Shown: positions 11,001 through 61,179 of the stretch, piece by piece
Layout of the letters: every line of letters starts with the position of its first letter
How positions within the stretch are numbered: the first letter of the stretch is position 1
Assembly: GCF_900496995.4 (NCBI RefSeq)
Contig: NC_044027.1
Span: forward strand, 15,586,743 to 15,650,742
Direction of reading: 5' to 3'
DNA: 64,000 bases
From: Aquila chrysaetos chrysaetos
Taxonomy: Eukaryota > Chordata > Aves > Accipitriformes > Accipitridae
Program-made: the position numbers and the translations under genes
The notes under the pieces: generated by a model
Database searches by the model: none
Told to the model about the DNA's origin: nothing
What the model saw: only the letters and a program-made list of their open reading frames with translations

Positions 11001-14000
11001 ATTGATAAGGACTAGTCAGAAAAATGAACTGTCAATTAAGTCACAGTAACTGGCACAAATGGGAGAGATGATCTTTATTTATATACATTTTTAATGCACA
11101 AATAAACATCAGAGACTGATATTAGCATTCAGAAACTCTTTCAAAGTACTTGCTTACCTTCCTTTATAATTATTTGGGTCAAACATCTTCCTTGCTCGAT
11201 AATATATCAGCCTCCAGGGTCGTGGTATGCCCTCAGCTAGAAGGCAAATGATTCATTTTTAAGAAACATTTCTCACATTGGTGAGGCCACTTTTCAAAAA
11301 AAAGCCAAAACAAAACCAAAACCCAACAACATACATGTTTCATGACCGTGCTGTCAACGACAGATTCCCTCCATTCAAGAGAATGTACTCTACAACACTT
11401 CAGTAACTGCACAGGAAATAGTCTGAACGGAATCTCCCAAGGAGTTTCAAAGATGTAATTGTTGTGACCGTGGTAAGATTGTGAATGCTGACGGCTGGTA
11501 AATAATTGTGTACATGCCTGCATACATGTGGGTGAATATCAAAAAATTGATATTTTTTTATATTGCTCTCAAGCACAAACCTGCTACTCACTAGCTACAA
11601 ACTGTATGGACTGGCTGTACATTTGATCCAGATGTAATTAGAATTTAACTAACATACTGAACACTCGCATTAATAGAGAGACATGAAACAGCCACCAGTC
11701 AGGAGGCTGATGAGATATTGTGCTTCTGCATATAGACTATTTTGACTAGGAAAAGCAGGGACTGGGGGCATCCAGCAAAACCAAAGTGAAGGTCTTGGCT
11801 GAAGCCAAGATCCACAGAGACCAATACCTGGGAACACATAACAGTCTTGGTCAGCAATGCCCAGGAGAGGTGACTGCAAGCAACTCGCATAACCCTGACA
11901 TGACTTTCTGCCCAATTTTCCCAGACCAGGAGCAATCTCCCAGATTGGAAGGGAAGTCAACATCAGGCAAATGTGACGATGCAGGGGGGAATGATTGTGT
12001 GTGTGAAATAATCAAGGAGGAACAAATCTGTAGTCTCATTGATCCTTAAATAAATGCTAGTATCTAAATCCATTACAGGTTGTCATTTACTCCCGTCTTG
12101 CCTATGCCGATGATACAGAACAAACACAGAACAGAAAGCCACTGAGAAAGTGCGCTGAGTAGATTTATCAGAGATGTCATAAAATGAGCATGTTTGCCAC
12201 GTGAAGCATAAATGTTTTCTAGCCAAGAAAAGCCCAACAGAATGAGTAAAGAGGAAGAGAAGAGATGATCCTCCTGCAAACAGAATCTTAGCAATAAGAA
12301 CTTTGTTTTCTTCAAGTCTTGGAAAACTAGCTACTTTGGCTAATGACATAATTTCTTTCAGTTTCTGCCATTGCTCACTCAGTCCTGAACCTGCCACCTA
12401 TATATGTGCTCTAAGAACAGTTGACAATTTCAGACAGGACTTAATCACACCTCTCATTAATAAGTCACTATGCTTAATTATATAGCCTAGCAAATAATGC
12501 ACTTTAAGCCATAAAGCCCAAATGCAAGTCTGAAAGTCTGTAAGTGCTGCTGGTCATGATGATATTTTAATCTCTAAACTCTTCACACCCAAGAAAAGAT
12601 AGGAAGAATGGTATACCGTACAGATTATCAACTACATAATCTCAGCAGCACATTCCTTTTTTGGCAAATTTAGCAACATTAGTGCTTTTCAATTAAAAAA
12701 TTATTTTAGAAAATACATCGTGTTATGACCAGGTTGTGGCATGTAACGTTCAGCTATTTGAGAAGGAACTTAAATACTTACAAAGTTTTTCACAAAAAAG
12801 ATGTTCTGCTTTTAGGCGACTGATAGTTTCTTTATCTTCCGGATACCTTGAGGTAAACAGGAGTTTTTCAGCACTGTCTATTCCAGTAATTGATAAGAAC
12901 TCTTCAACATTTTTCCGGATTTGATTATTTTCCTTCTGGGAAAATCTGCCAAACTTGACAGCAATACCTAAAATATACAGAAAGTTTTATTTAAGGCGGG
13001 GCGGGGGGGAGGGAGGGGAAGCAAACCTCAAGTACCATCTCTTGTACATTACATTTCAGGTTTTACCAAACATACAACAAAAGATCAACAAATTCAAAAG
13101 GTGAAAAAAGGAAACTGAAAGAGACAAAACAAGAGTTTGGAGCTGGTAATTTACGCATACACTTTGGACTGTAATTTGACAATGAGGAAGTAGATGCTAC
13201 AAAGCAGAGAAATAGAAAATATGTCTATCGGAATGAAGTGAACCAGACTCTATAGATGTGACATAAATTATATAAAAAGTATTTTCCCTCTGCCAAAACA
13301 TTAGCACAGCTGCACAGTCCTTCCTCACTGCAACAATATTTTGGATAGATCACCTTGTTTTTTAAACGCTTTAAACCTCACTAGGTCTCTTCCAGCCATC
13401 TTCCTGATTGAACTGTCAGATATATTCCTCACATGAGGAATAAACTCTTCCAATTCTTGTTTTGCAGTATCCAAATCCACAGCTGAACAGAAGGTAAAGT
13501 CCAGGCACTCTTCATCATCCAGACTAAGCTCATCAGAGGCTGCCATTTCAGTAAAGGAATTATTCTGGTCCTTCTTTCTATTTGGTGCCGAGGGTTCTGG
13601 TGTCCTGATATTTTTAAAAAAACACAAAAAACCATAAAATACACCACTCAAACTCCAAAACAGAGATTGTTAGAATCTCTACCATTAAAAGAATGAACAC
13701 GTTCATTAATTAAAGCACAAGAACAATACTTCACACACCCACCCCCTTGTATTTCCAACCTTTTAACATAGACATAATTTATTATCGAATTTCTGTACTT
13801 AGAATATTCAAAGAGCTTACTGAAGTTTTGAAAATCCACACCTTTCGCACAAAACTCTCACACATGGACATACAGAAGAAATAGTGTCTCTTGCTACCAC
13901 TGGCAACACAGAACTTTTCCATCTGTCTCTTGCTAGCGCTCTTACTGTGGGTTCTAGACATGTAAAAGCACCAAGAGCTACTTACATGAGCATTTGTTTG

Positions 14001-15340
14001 TACAGAATATTAAATTCTTTAGTTGACCTTACTAGTAGCTTGGTAAAAATGCATATTCACCATAAATACCTAATTTAACAAATTAAATCCCTTTCTTCCC
14101 CCCCCCCTTTTTTTTTTACTAAATGTGAATTGCTTGCACATAAATTATTTCTATACAGTTTTTAAATAGGAGAAAATGTTCTACATTGAAGGCAATAGTA
14201 GTATATTCTCACAAATTTTCATTCTATTTTCACAAGGTAACTAAGCTCTTAAAGTAGGTCTCTATAACATCTCAACATACTGTAAAGGTTTCTGAAGTTG
14301 TTTTTAAAAATACACACAAAACAGACTGAAGAAAAATCTGGGACCCAAATAACGTGATAGAAACATATTTGGGGGTTGGGCGGAAGAGGAAAAAAAATAA
14401 ACAAAAGCACAAACAAAACCTAAACTTACATTACATCAGATTCTGATGAGCTTTCTTCCCTGACAAAAGCGCTGCTTTTTTTCACCTTTCTAGCATGCAC
14501 TGGAGTTTTTTGAGGAGATCGATCAGCTGCTTTAGTCAGCTTAGAAAAATTAGCAGGTACAGGCATAGAATCTTCACTCATGGCAGGAGAAGCATCACAG
14601 TCACCATCTTCATGCCATTGCTGGGGCATTGCCACACCACCCTCTTCTGTAGGTAAAGGCAACACTGTGTCTTCCCGTTGCCTCTTCTGCTCTGGTGATG
14701 ACAACAGTGACTGGTCAACGGTTACATCTGTGTCTTCTTGCATATCTTGGGTACTACTGCCTCTTTTCTTCTTCTTCTTCTTCTTTTTTGGTTCTTGATG
14801 GTCATTGTTATCATGTGTTTCTGAGGCAGGCAGGTCACATACCTCATCCCCTTCAGGCAACTTTTGTTTTCTTTTCTTCTTAACAGCTTGCTTCAAATAA
14901 ACATAATCAGCATACATCTCCTCACAACTATCAGTGCTATGCTGATTTACTGTGACACAAGTTACATCACTTTGCTCATCTGTACTATCATTATACTTCC
15001 GCTTCTTTTTTTTCTTTTTCTTTTGTGAAGCATCCACTCCAGTTTCATTACTAATTTCATGTTCCAGTCCTACACAAGAATTATCTAACAAAGACTGTTG
15101 CTGCTCCCCCTTGTTTTTCGGTTTTTTCTTCTTTTTACAGCCTTCACCACTCTGTGCTGCTTGGTCTTCAAACAGCAGTGGAGAAGCACGGCTAAGCTCT
15201 GCATTTTCTGTACTCTCTCCTTCACCATTTTCATGTTTCTTATTGTATTCTTCATCGTTTCTCTTCTTCTTCTTCTTCTTCTTCTTCTTCTTGAGAAAAT
15301 CCTGGACTTGAAAATCATCTGCCCTTGCTTCTTCTGTCAT
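7901..15340 (-). CDS. TTF1: Transcription termination factor, RNA polymerase I (complete, 10 coding exons)
   Basis: TTF1 binds terminator repeats in rDNA, stops Pol I, remodels rDNA chromatin and blocks replication forks; it acts in the nucleolus. The ten coding exons sum to 2,190 nt: 729 codons plus stop, with every phase consistent. Residues 1-304 are disordered and acidic with five lysine-rich patches (about 17-27, 69-77, 107-115, 154-160, 185-193). Then come the conserved [13 protein letters not shown] block, [33 protein letters not shown], and Myb-like repeats at about 476-517 ([11 protein letters not shown]), 522-605 ([17 protein letters not shown]) and 640-665 (VNWEEL, YVQAKF). The tail ends in a [15 protein letters not shown] acidic end. 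The human protein is about 905 residues; the difference lies in the N-terminal repeats. It is head to head with CFAP77. Confidence 0.97.
8507..8592 (-). CDS. TTF1: TTF1 coding exon 9
   Basis: 86 nt encoding [28 protein letters not shown], close to human [28 protein letters not shown]. Acceptor tttccag, donor gtcagt. Confidence 0.94.
9292..9357 (-). CDS. TTF1: TTF1 coding exon 8
   Basis: 66 nt encoding (R)[22 protein letters not shown], close to human LYEINVEDTNEIDWEDLASAIG. It is the start of a third Myb-like unit. Acceptor ttcacag, donor gtaaac. Confidence 0.94.
9583..9672 (-). CDS. TTF1: TTF1 coding exon 7
   Basis: 90 nt encoding (W)[29 protein letters not shown](R), matching human WTEILTKRMTNGRR...LRAKVSLIERL. 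Acceptor ttcaaag, donor gtatag. Confidence 0.93.
9993..10221 (-). CDS. TTF1: TTF1 coding exon 6 (second Myb-like repeat)
   Basis: 229 nt encoding (A)[21 protein letters not shown]...[29 protein letters not shown]. Tryptophans at the expected Myb spacing mark the DNA-binding repeat. Acceptor attttag, donor gtaggt splitting the last Trp codon. Confidence 0.95.
10739..10869 (-). CDS. TTF1: TTF1 coding exon 5 (first Myb-like repeat)
   Basis: 131 nt encoding [20 protein letters not shown] then [23 protein letters not shown]. The helix-turn-helix pattern with the GNDW tryptophan is that of a SANT/Myb repeat. Acceptor aaccag, donor gtatgt. Confidence 0.95.
11158..11236 (-). CDS. TTF1: TTF1 coding exon 4
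   Basis: 79 nt encoding (S)[25 protein letters not shown](R) between acceptor ttctag and donor gtaagc. It corresponds to human [22 protein letters not shown]. Confidence 0.95.
11237..12781 (-). other. TTF1: TTF1 intron between coding exons 3 and 4
   Basis: 1.5 kb intron. It has several overlapping frames of 60-104 residues on both strands (11.7-12.4 kb), with no recognisable domain and no splice-consistent extension. I see no RNA gene. Confidence 0.75.
12782..12967 (-). CDS. TTF1: TTF1 coding exon 3
   Basis: 186 nt encoding (G)[13 protein letters not shown]...[17 protein letters not shown]...[13 protein letters not shown] between acceptor ttttag and donor gtaagt. It has no internal Met start of use and is identified by alignment to human FGKFSVKEN...LTGIESADKLL. 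Confidence 0.94.
13354..13604 (-). CDS. TTF1: TTF1 coding exon 2
   Basis: 251 nt from acceptor tatcag to donor AAG|gtgatc. It encodes (M)TPEPSAP...[10 protein letters not shown]...[13 protein letters not shown]...[10 protein letters not shown](G), matching the human QLQEFIPNIKD...RFKEFKAQG region. The Gly codon is split across the intron. Confidence 0.94.
13605..14429 (-). other. TTF1: TTF1 intron between coding exons 1 and 2
   Basis: 0.8 kb intron with a C/T homopolymer near 14,098-14,119. I see nothing else in it. Confidence 0.8.
14430..15340 (-). CDS. TTF1: TTF1 coding exon 1 (lysine-rich N-terminal region)
   Basis: 303 codons plus two bases from ATG at 15340 to DV(M), ending at a gtaagt donor (14424-14429). 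The exon probably begins at 15352 after the acceptor ttatttaag, giving 12 nt of leader. The content is charged and low-complexity, with KKKKKK patches separated by Glu/Asp/Ser-rich spacers and a C-terminal SSSESD. Human TTF1 has comparable repeated K-rich units. Confidence 0.93.
15262..15292. repeat. TTF1: (CTT)n / (AAG)n coding microsatellite
   Basis: About ten CTT units on the plus strand encode the lysine run at residues 17-26 of TTF1. Being in-frame triplets, length changes would only alter the number of lysines. Confidence 0.9.
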
Positions 15341-15497
15341 ATTTTTTCTTATCTTAAATAAAAGATATGAGTTTTACTCAAGTGCTATAATTTAGGTACC
15401 ATTACACACAGTTACACAGGAGAAAAAAAAAAAAATCAACCCCAAACATTAAAATACTATGGAACTACTCAATATTACCTTAGAAACATACACTTAC

Positions 15498-15598
15498 TTT
15501 TCAATCCAGCTAATTTTGCAAAGTGACTACAAAAAAGCGACACCTTCTTCATCAAACAGATGTGCATCACAGCTGTATTCAACCTTAAAATTTCCTTC
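15498..15598 (-). other. TTF1: Probable non-coding leader exon of TTF1, with an upstream ORF
   Basis: 101 nt bounded by a tatag acceptor (AG at 15599-15600) and a gtaagt donor (15492-15497). It contains an ATG at 15567-15565 that stays open to the donor for 23 codons. Joined to the presumed acceptor at 15352, that frame overlaps the TTF1 start and stops at 15317-15315, a 35-residue overlapping uORF. Splice signals are good, but transcription is not shown. Confidence 0.5.
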
Positions 15599-16019
15599 CT
15601 ATAAAAACAAAGATACCCTTTAATAACTATTAGCTTTAAGTTGACTTTGCATAACTAAGCAATGACAGTAAGCAACAACAGACTGCTATATTCAACTCTG
15701 CTTTCAGCACTGAAACAGCAACAAGCTAAAAGTAATAAAGAAATATTAAACTAATCAGCACTAAAATCAAGTTTTCTAGTTAGAGGCTTCTGGCTGGCGT
15801 TGCTCATGTTCAAACAGGCCTAAACTTAGCCAGGACCTGCCAGCACCAGCCGACTCTGTAACCTGAACAAGTCTACTCCTGAAAACTACGGATTTACACA
15901 GAGCAGGCAGGAAGTATTTTTTAACACATCTTCTACGGCCAGCACATAAAAAACACATACAAACCAACATTCTGCCATCTCTGAGACACGAGACCTTAAA
16001 TTTCACACCCCCCAACAGA

Positions 16020-54288
<38,269 letters not shown>

Positions 54289-55269
54289 GTAAGGGGGAAG
54301 GCTTGGGGCCCTTCTCAGAATGAGATTATCCCTTCCTACCCTCACGTCTACATCTCCCCCACGCCTCAGCTAGCACAGTCCCCAAAACATCATCTGTGTG
54401 TCAGATAATAATCAGCTACCTAAATCTAATCTACATGCCACAACACATCCCCATTTCACCTGTGGCACCAAGGGCTTGGAACCTCTTAAAAATATGTTCA
54501 ATGCCAATCCTTTAACTTAAAGGAACATGAAGAGTTGTAAGCCAGAATAATGGCTGAAAAATCAGAGCAACAGCATTTCTACCTGTTTCCACTGGCTGAA
54601 ATACTCGGTGCAGTTAAGGATCTGTTCAAGTTCTTTATCCCACTTGTTAGTTCATTGCCCTGCATTGGGCAGAAACGGGTAGTACAGCAGGATGGAGGCA
54701 AAGCAGCTTTTCACTGCTCTCTTCTCCTTTCTTGGGCTTCGTCCCAAGGGCTGGAGGGGAGCTGGTCCCTGCTGCTCCCCCAGCAACCCCTTTAGAAGGG
54801 CAGAAGCCTACCCATTCATCCCTTGCAATGCAGCAGGATGCTTAAGTCTTCACACCGAGTTAGGTCTTTTGCATCGCAGTGTCTTCCAAAAGATTTTTAC
54901 AAAGCATCCAGCATACGCGAGTCCTGCCTGAGGTTCAAAGAGGTACCACATTTAGAAGTAACCCATTTAACATCCCCCTCATGTACCAGCTCCTAACTGC
55001 CTGCTGTGCTGCTTTCTGATGGGGAATTGTGCAACAGGGAGTCTGCAGGGGAGAACATCAGCACCTTAGACTGAATTCTAGGTCCTTCCACTGCCTGTCC
55101 TCCACAGGAGCATGAGTGAGGCTGAAGAGCACAGCGGTCTGGAAGAACCAGTGTAAGTCCAGCACAAACAAGTGCTCAAAGCCTCTGAAAGAGGATCCAA
55201 AGCAGCCCTGCTGCTGCTGGAGCACGGAGGGTTTTCTTGCTCTGTGCAGGTCTGGACCAGACATTAGGT

Positions 55270-55570
55270 TTCATTTTAAGAGCTGGATAATAATCACTAC
55301 CAGAAAAATAACAGCTACAAATTCTAGAGAAAAGACATGATGAACGGCACCGTGTATTTTACATGATAGTAAATGGGCTTTGCATATGCAAATTGAATGG
55401 ATTTTAAAATGGTATTTAATGACAATTTTCGTAGCAGACATTAACATTAATTGCATCAAAATGAAAATGTAGCATTAGCTTGCTGTTAGCTGCAAATGCC
55501 CCAGCTATAAAGCTTTATCTTTATCAGTATCAGCCCTCACCAATGTGACAGGACTGCTCTGCAAATTGCA
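55270..55570. promoter_or_regulatory. Candidate enhancer with POU octamer
   Basis: Octamer ATGCAAAT at 55386-55393, with ggataataatcac, acattaattgcat, gcattagc and tttatctttatc (GATA-like) words in a 300-bp repeat-free AT-rich block. Confidence 0.4.
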
Positions 55571-58110
55571 GGCAAAAGGGCTTTTATGTTGCAAAAGTAT
55601 CCCCCAATGTAGACCAAAATCAACATCAATTTTGCTTTATTTCTTCATAAACGGAGGTTAAATGGCTGCCTGTAAGAAGTCTAGGCACGTTTCAAAAGTT
55701 TTAAGGAAAATCTGCAGACCCCACAACAGCAGAAGTAGTGGGAAAGGGCTTTTAATTTAAAGTTATTATTGTACAACTTGCCTGCTCCTTAATAGCTACC
55801 TTTTATGCAGACTGATTGTATTTATCCCTTTACTTTAAAAGCACGTTATAGACAAAATCAAATTACTGGGATTACCAAGGAGTTGTTACAGCCATTTCAG
55901 TAAAAGTGGGAATTTAACACACTTTTCCATGACTGGCAAGTTAAAGATACCAGCCTCGGTGAGCGCTTGCCAGCCCAAGCCTGCCCCTGGTCACAGCTGA
56001 CCAGGTTCAGCAAGACCTGCCCTGTTAAAAATTACTTAGTTGTCAATGGATTTAAGTTGCTTCTGCTTTTGGACTCTAAGCCCCGTACGACTGCGTTCTT
56101 AGTGCTGCTACTTGGGAAGGCACTCACAACTAAGATACATGCTTGTCTGGGGACAGAAGAAAAGAACAATGGCATACGGTCTTTTTCCATGACTCCAAGC
56201 GCTTGCTTGCCTTTAGAAATGTCCACTTTGATAAACACCTCAGGTGCAGTGAAGTTTTTCACCAAGAACAGAGCCTGCATGTCATTCCCTAGCCCACAGA
56301 CAGTACAGCTGAGAAGGCCAGAGAGCAAAGATGCCTTCCCATCACACTGGAATTGGCTGCAGCCACCTTGCCTGATGACGGTGATGCTCTGGGACAACCT
56401 CCAGAACGCCAATGCAAACCTACCCAGTCTGCACCCACAGCCCTGTTGCAGCTCTTCTGCACAGCTGGAATTGCAGCTAGCGCCAGCATGCAGCCTCAGG
56501 GCTGGGCTGCCTCCCTGGGAACAGCAGCACAGGGGGTTATAAGGCCCAAACAACTCAGCAGTTGTCACAGGAACATGTTTGTCGTCTTGCAACTGTCAGT
56601 GGGTAATGTGCAGGGGGCTTCTCAAGCCCTGGCAACATATCTCCAGCCCCTTCTCAGGCCCTGGGCTGCGCTGCTAAAGGCTTCTGTCTCCTAAAGACAC
56701 CAAGGTCAGGAGTTCTCCCCAGGCTCACAAGTACGAGCTCTCCTGGATCATCCCAAATAGAAATGAACACAAATGCTGTGGTTGCTATTAGTGCCTTATT
56801 AATCATGCCCTGGCCCTGCTGGTCCCTCTAGCATGGCAGATCACTTACGCCTCTGCTTTCCGCTCATGGTGGACGTGTGCTGCATGGAGCATTTCACAAG
56901 GCAGTGTCAGACGCTGGACTGAGCTTTCTGAAGCTTTGAGGCCCCTTTCCTTTCCTGGGATATTTACCTTCAAAGGTCACCTATACCCCTCTATTAATTC
57001 CCCATGGGCATCTTCCAGTGGGGAGAAGCAGCTCTGCTTTTTTGCTGATTCCCCCCCGTTCTCTCCCTCCCTTTTCCCAGAGAAATGTTTGCTACGAATC
57101 ATGTGGCCAGCTTTGTTGTGAGAGTCATAAAAAGGACATTTTTCATCTCTCCTTTTTCCTGCTCTCGCTCCCTTCTCTCCCTCAGTATCAGACAGAGATT
57201 TATTCCTTCCCTGATGCCTGTGGCATTCGGAGCTGGGAGGGGTCAGGGGAGGCACTGATGGGACGATAATAGATAATACAGTGGTTCCCCAGGGTCTTGT
57301 CCAGCTCCGTAGCCGATCCATCAGCAGGCAGCACTCGTGCCAAGGTCAGCGGTAACGAGGATGTGGTAGGGTCCCAGACTCCCCCATGGGGCATCCTCCA
57401 GTCAGGCTCCCCCAATTCATGCTCCGGCTTCTGATCTCTAGAAGAGCTGCCTTGTGCGAGCCACAATTTGCAAGAGAGCATGTGTCCGCTGAGCGCAGGT
57501 ACTGGGGTAACAACCATGTTACCGTGCATGCAAGCTCAGCTTCACCTGTCCCAGCCCTCATCCCCACCACAAACAGGTCTACAGGTTTTCTTTCAAGGAA
57601 AATGCCCATCATTGGCAATACCTCTCCTCCAGAAGCTAACACCATCCCCCATCCATGGGCTTTGTGCATGACACATTACATAGCTGTAAGATGTGCGTGG
57701 ATTAGGGTTGCTGTCCTCCTGGATCCAAGTCCTTTCATTTAAAATAACCCCACAACACAGTGCTACTAGCAGGTGTATTCAACCCCCATACTCTTTGTGT
57801 AATGACCTTGTTTTACAAGAGGGAGGATGCAGGGCACTGAGTGGGAGGTGTTTTGATGGTACTGGAGATCTAAAGAAACCGGGGTTCTGCAAAGACCTCC
57901 AGGATCTTCGCTGGTGTCAATACAGCTTGTTATTCACGGTGCATTTGGAAGCCCCAGTAGAGGTCTAGACCCACGTTTATCCTCCTAACCACCTTTTCTG
58001 ATTGAAGTTCACAGTGCACTGAAATTAGCAGACATTAAATGGTCATTTTTGGAACTAGAAGCACGCACAAAGATATGGATGCTGTCTACAGCTATATTTT
58101 AGATTATATT

Positions 58111-58145
58111 GATTTGCACAAGGTCACACAAGGAGTTTGAAGCCA
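58111..58145 (+). mobile_element. MIR-like SINE fragment (short)
   Basis: gatttgcacaaggtcacaca resembles the MIR 'cttgcccaaggtcacacag' phrase. It is too short for certainty. Confidence 0.3.
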
Positions 58146-59118
58146 AAACACACCAGCACACAGTTGGTACTCCAAGCACAAGTTTTCTCCCCAGGAGCTA
58201 GCAGTGCAGAGTGCATCCTCAGCATGAACACACTGTCCAGCATTTCCAGGGCCGCTTTTAGAGAAAAGCTTTCATTTGCCTCTTAGTAGTGCAAGTTTCC
58301 TAATTCTGCATACTATGTCCCAGAACATATTCCTGGACACAAGGACTGCACAGACGTGCCATTCTTTGCCATGCTACACCTGTACCTCCTTCAAACCCTG
58401 CATGGCCATAACCCTGCCTCCGACATGCTGCCATCCGCTTGGCAGTTGGCCTGTAGGTTGGGCTGACCTTGGGTGTGCTGGCAGGATTTCCCTGGCACTC
58501 TGTCATCCCCATGTCTCCTGCCGGGTCCCCCCCTACCGTTTGCCTTCGCTTCAACCGTCCCTTTCCTGAATTTTACATCCCATTTTCCTTCTAACTTCAT
58601 CTCCTCCTACCATTCCACCTCCCATTCTCTAAAACTGGTCTTAATCCTTTGGCAGCAGCTTTCATCGTGTTCCTGCAGCAAACTCACCTCTCTAAAGCAT
58701 TTGGTCACTGCAATCTCTCTTCTTCATATTGTTACAACTGGCCAAGGGCATCAGCTATCCAGTACCTCGTCTTTCTTTGTATCATTTGCAATTGTCCTAA
58801 CACTGTTGACAATTGTCTCACTGGCTTTTAGCAGCTCAGCTGTTACCTTGGCTATCACTGCAGCTTCCTGGCTTAATCAACTGCTCTGTCCTTATCTTTC
58901 GCCTTCCCCAAGAAGGAAGGCTTCAGTGCTCGTGCTTCTGCTTTGCAGGTAGCCTTTCCACCCAAAGTATCCATGATATTTTCACACAGCCAGAACAAAG
59001 TTTAGAAAGCTGCCCAAAAGGTGCTCAGATATTTCCAGCATCTCTTTGGCACACAAAGTGCACTTCATTTCTGAGACACTTAAGGAACATTTCACGTCAT
59101 TCATATGTGGCCCTGGGG

Positions 59119-59139
59119 AAAAAAAAAAAAAAAAAAAAA
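59119..59139. repeat. A21 run
   Basis: Simple A-tract in CFAP77 intron 3. It could be a retroposon tail, but no recognisable element precedes it. Confidence 0.8.
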
Positions 59140-61179
59140 GCTAGTCTAGCTATAGACCAGCTGCAAAGATATGTCAAAGAAACAATACAGAAGAGCAGAG
59201 GGTGTTCCTGGAAAGAATTCACCAGGAAAAGCTAGACTGGCAAGAAAGACGAATATTACAGCAAGCCCACATCCGATTCACGATTACTGGAAGCCAGACA
59301 AATAGAGAGTGTAAAGCCACAAGAGTCCAAAAGATTGGGGCAAACAAAAGTTTTAGAAAAAAAATATCCAAGCACTGACAAAACAAATTGTAAAAATGTA
59401 ACATAGTGACTGGAATCACTGTCAGGCTGAAGGCACCAGAAAAATGCAACCAAGTTAAAAAGTATAGGACTCCCATCAATTCAGATAATTGCATATCCTA
59501 TCCGGTTCCACAGTGAAAGGCACTTTGTGTCTCTGCCACCATTCTCACATTGCCAAGATAAGAATTTCTATTTCTATTTCAAGGATAATTTTCTTCTACT
59601 GGAGGCGTTCCAGGCTGGGTATATGCTCGCATCGCTGTGTGTATGTTAGTTATCGCAGAGCTCCCAGCTGCATCTGCCTGGATCATGCTGCCTTGCGCCT
59701 GGGTGGCTGCAGCATCTGGTTGGGCAGAAAGACCTGTTACCCCCCTTCAGAAAAAAAAATCCTGAGTGCACCGTGAAGATACTGGTTCTCCTTCAGTGTA
59801 GTCATTTACTGCAGTTGTAACGGTTTCTGACTACTTCAGACTCCCAGCTTAAGAGAAAACAAACAGCAAAGTCATGGTTTGGCATAAGGTTCAGGTCCTG
59901 CACATCAGCCACAGAGCTGGGAAAAAAAAAGATCTAAAGAACAGAGATTTACAGCCCTTATTACCAATTGCATTACACTGAAGAGGAAAGTAATTTACTC
60001 TCTCACACAGATTGGCTGTTGTCCATGGGTTTATCTCCATTGATTACCACTGGCTGAAAAAATTCTTCCAAAACTTTTACCATCTGAAACTACTACTTGC
60101 CACAAGTGGCCTTTTTCCCTTGCAAACTTCTGCTTTTGCAGTCTGTGCAATGAAAACCTGGGTCAGGGGGAAATAACCACAGAATCCTTTTTGTGAAAGC
60201 AAAGCTTTTCAGCCCTCATTGACATATTTTCCTTTGAAACGAAGTAATGTTCCCACCCAGCCAGAGAGATTCAAGCATGGGATGGAGGTCAAGGGGAAGA
60301 CCTTGCTCTTTGATTTGTTTTGCTCAGCGTTGTGGGGTTTTTTTCTTGTTTTTTTATTCATCGAGATGTTTTGCATTTGTTGATGACTGCAGACTGAGCG
60401 CTGTTCACTCTCAGCCATGGATTGAGACCTCCAGGCAGAATAGCTCTGTCCCATAATCACATTCCAGCTGAGTTTCTCAGAGGGTAACAGCAAATTTCCA
60501 GTCAGTAGACAAATGTGTTGAAGACAAATCTAAATAATCTTCAATTAAGTTAGCCAAAGGGTATCTCCAACCCAAAAAATCAATGCTAATGCACAAATTT
60601 CAGCTTGTGAACCCAGTTATTTAATGGGTAAGAGCTGGCTTGGTAACTTCACTGCAAGACACGTGTTTCCATGTGTGCGTTTAGGACTGTTACAAGTATA
60701 CGCCTCACTCTTGGCCTGGGAGGGAATAGTAAAGCAAATTGGTGCTCTTGTAACCATGTGTACTCCTAAGTACAGCTATGAGCATCTGATAAATCTTTTA
60801 AAGTGCATGTTTACAATGGATTTTATTCTTTTTACTGTTCTATACATACGAGCCCTCTGAGCAAAATAACAGATCCTCTGACACTTAGAAGAAGCCACTA
60901 CCTCATTGGCTGCCCACAGTGAAATAATTTATATTGTTATTTCCTCATCCAAATTACAAGGATTGTAAAGAAGCTTCAGCAATTCAGAGTAATCAGTGCC
61001 TTGACGGCACAGATCCTGCAGCTGCCGCGTGGGTGGAAGACCCACTATTTCAACTGAGACTTTTGCCAGCCCAAAGACTGCAAAAAAAAATTGGTCCCTG
61101 AGTGTTTTCTACCAATTTTTCTCTTGTTATTTTCTTCAGTGGTTAATGGAAAGTGAGGACAAGTGGAGATCATTTAAAA

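Noticed and set aside
11670..12485. Cluster of overlapping 60-104 residue frames inside a TTF1 intron
   Set aside because: Both strands and several frames are open with no homology; the TTF1 exons either side already join in frame.
14580..15361. Plus-strand Phe/Ser/Leu-rich frames opposite TTF1 coding exon 1
   Set aside because: Antisense shadows of the lysine-rich AAG codons.
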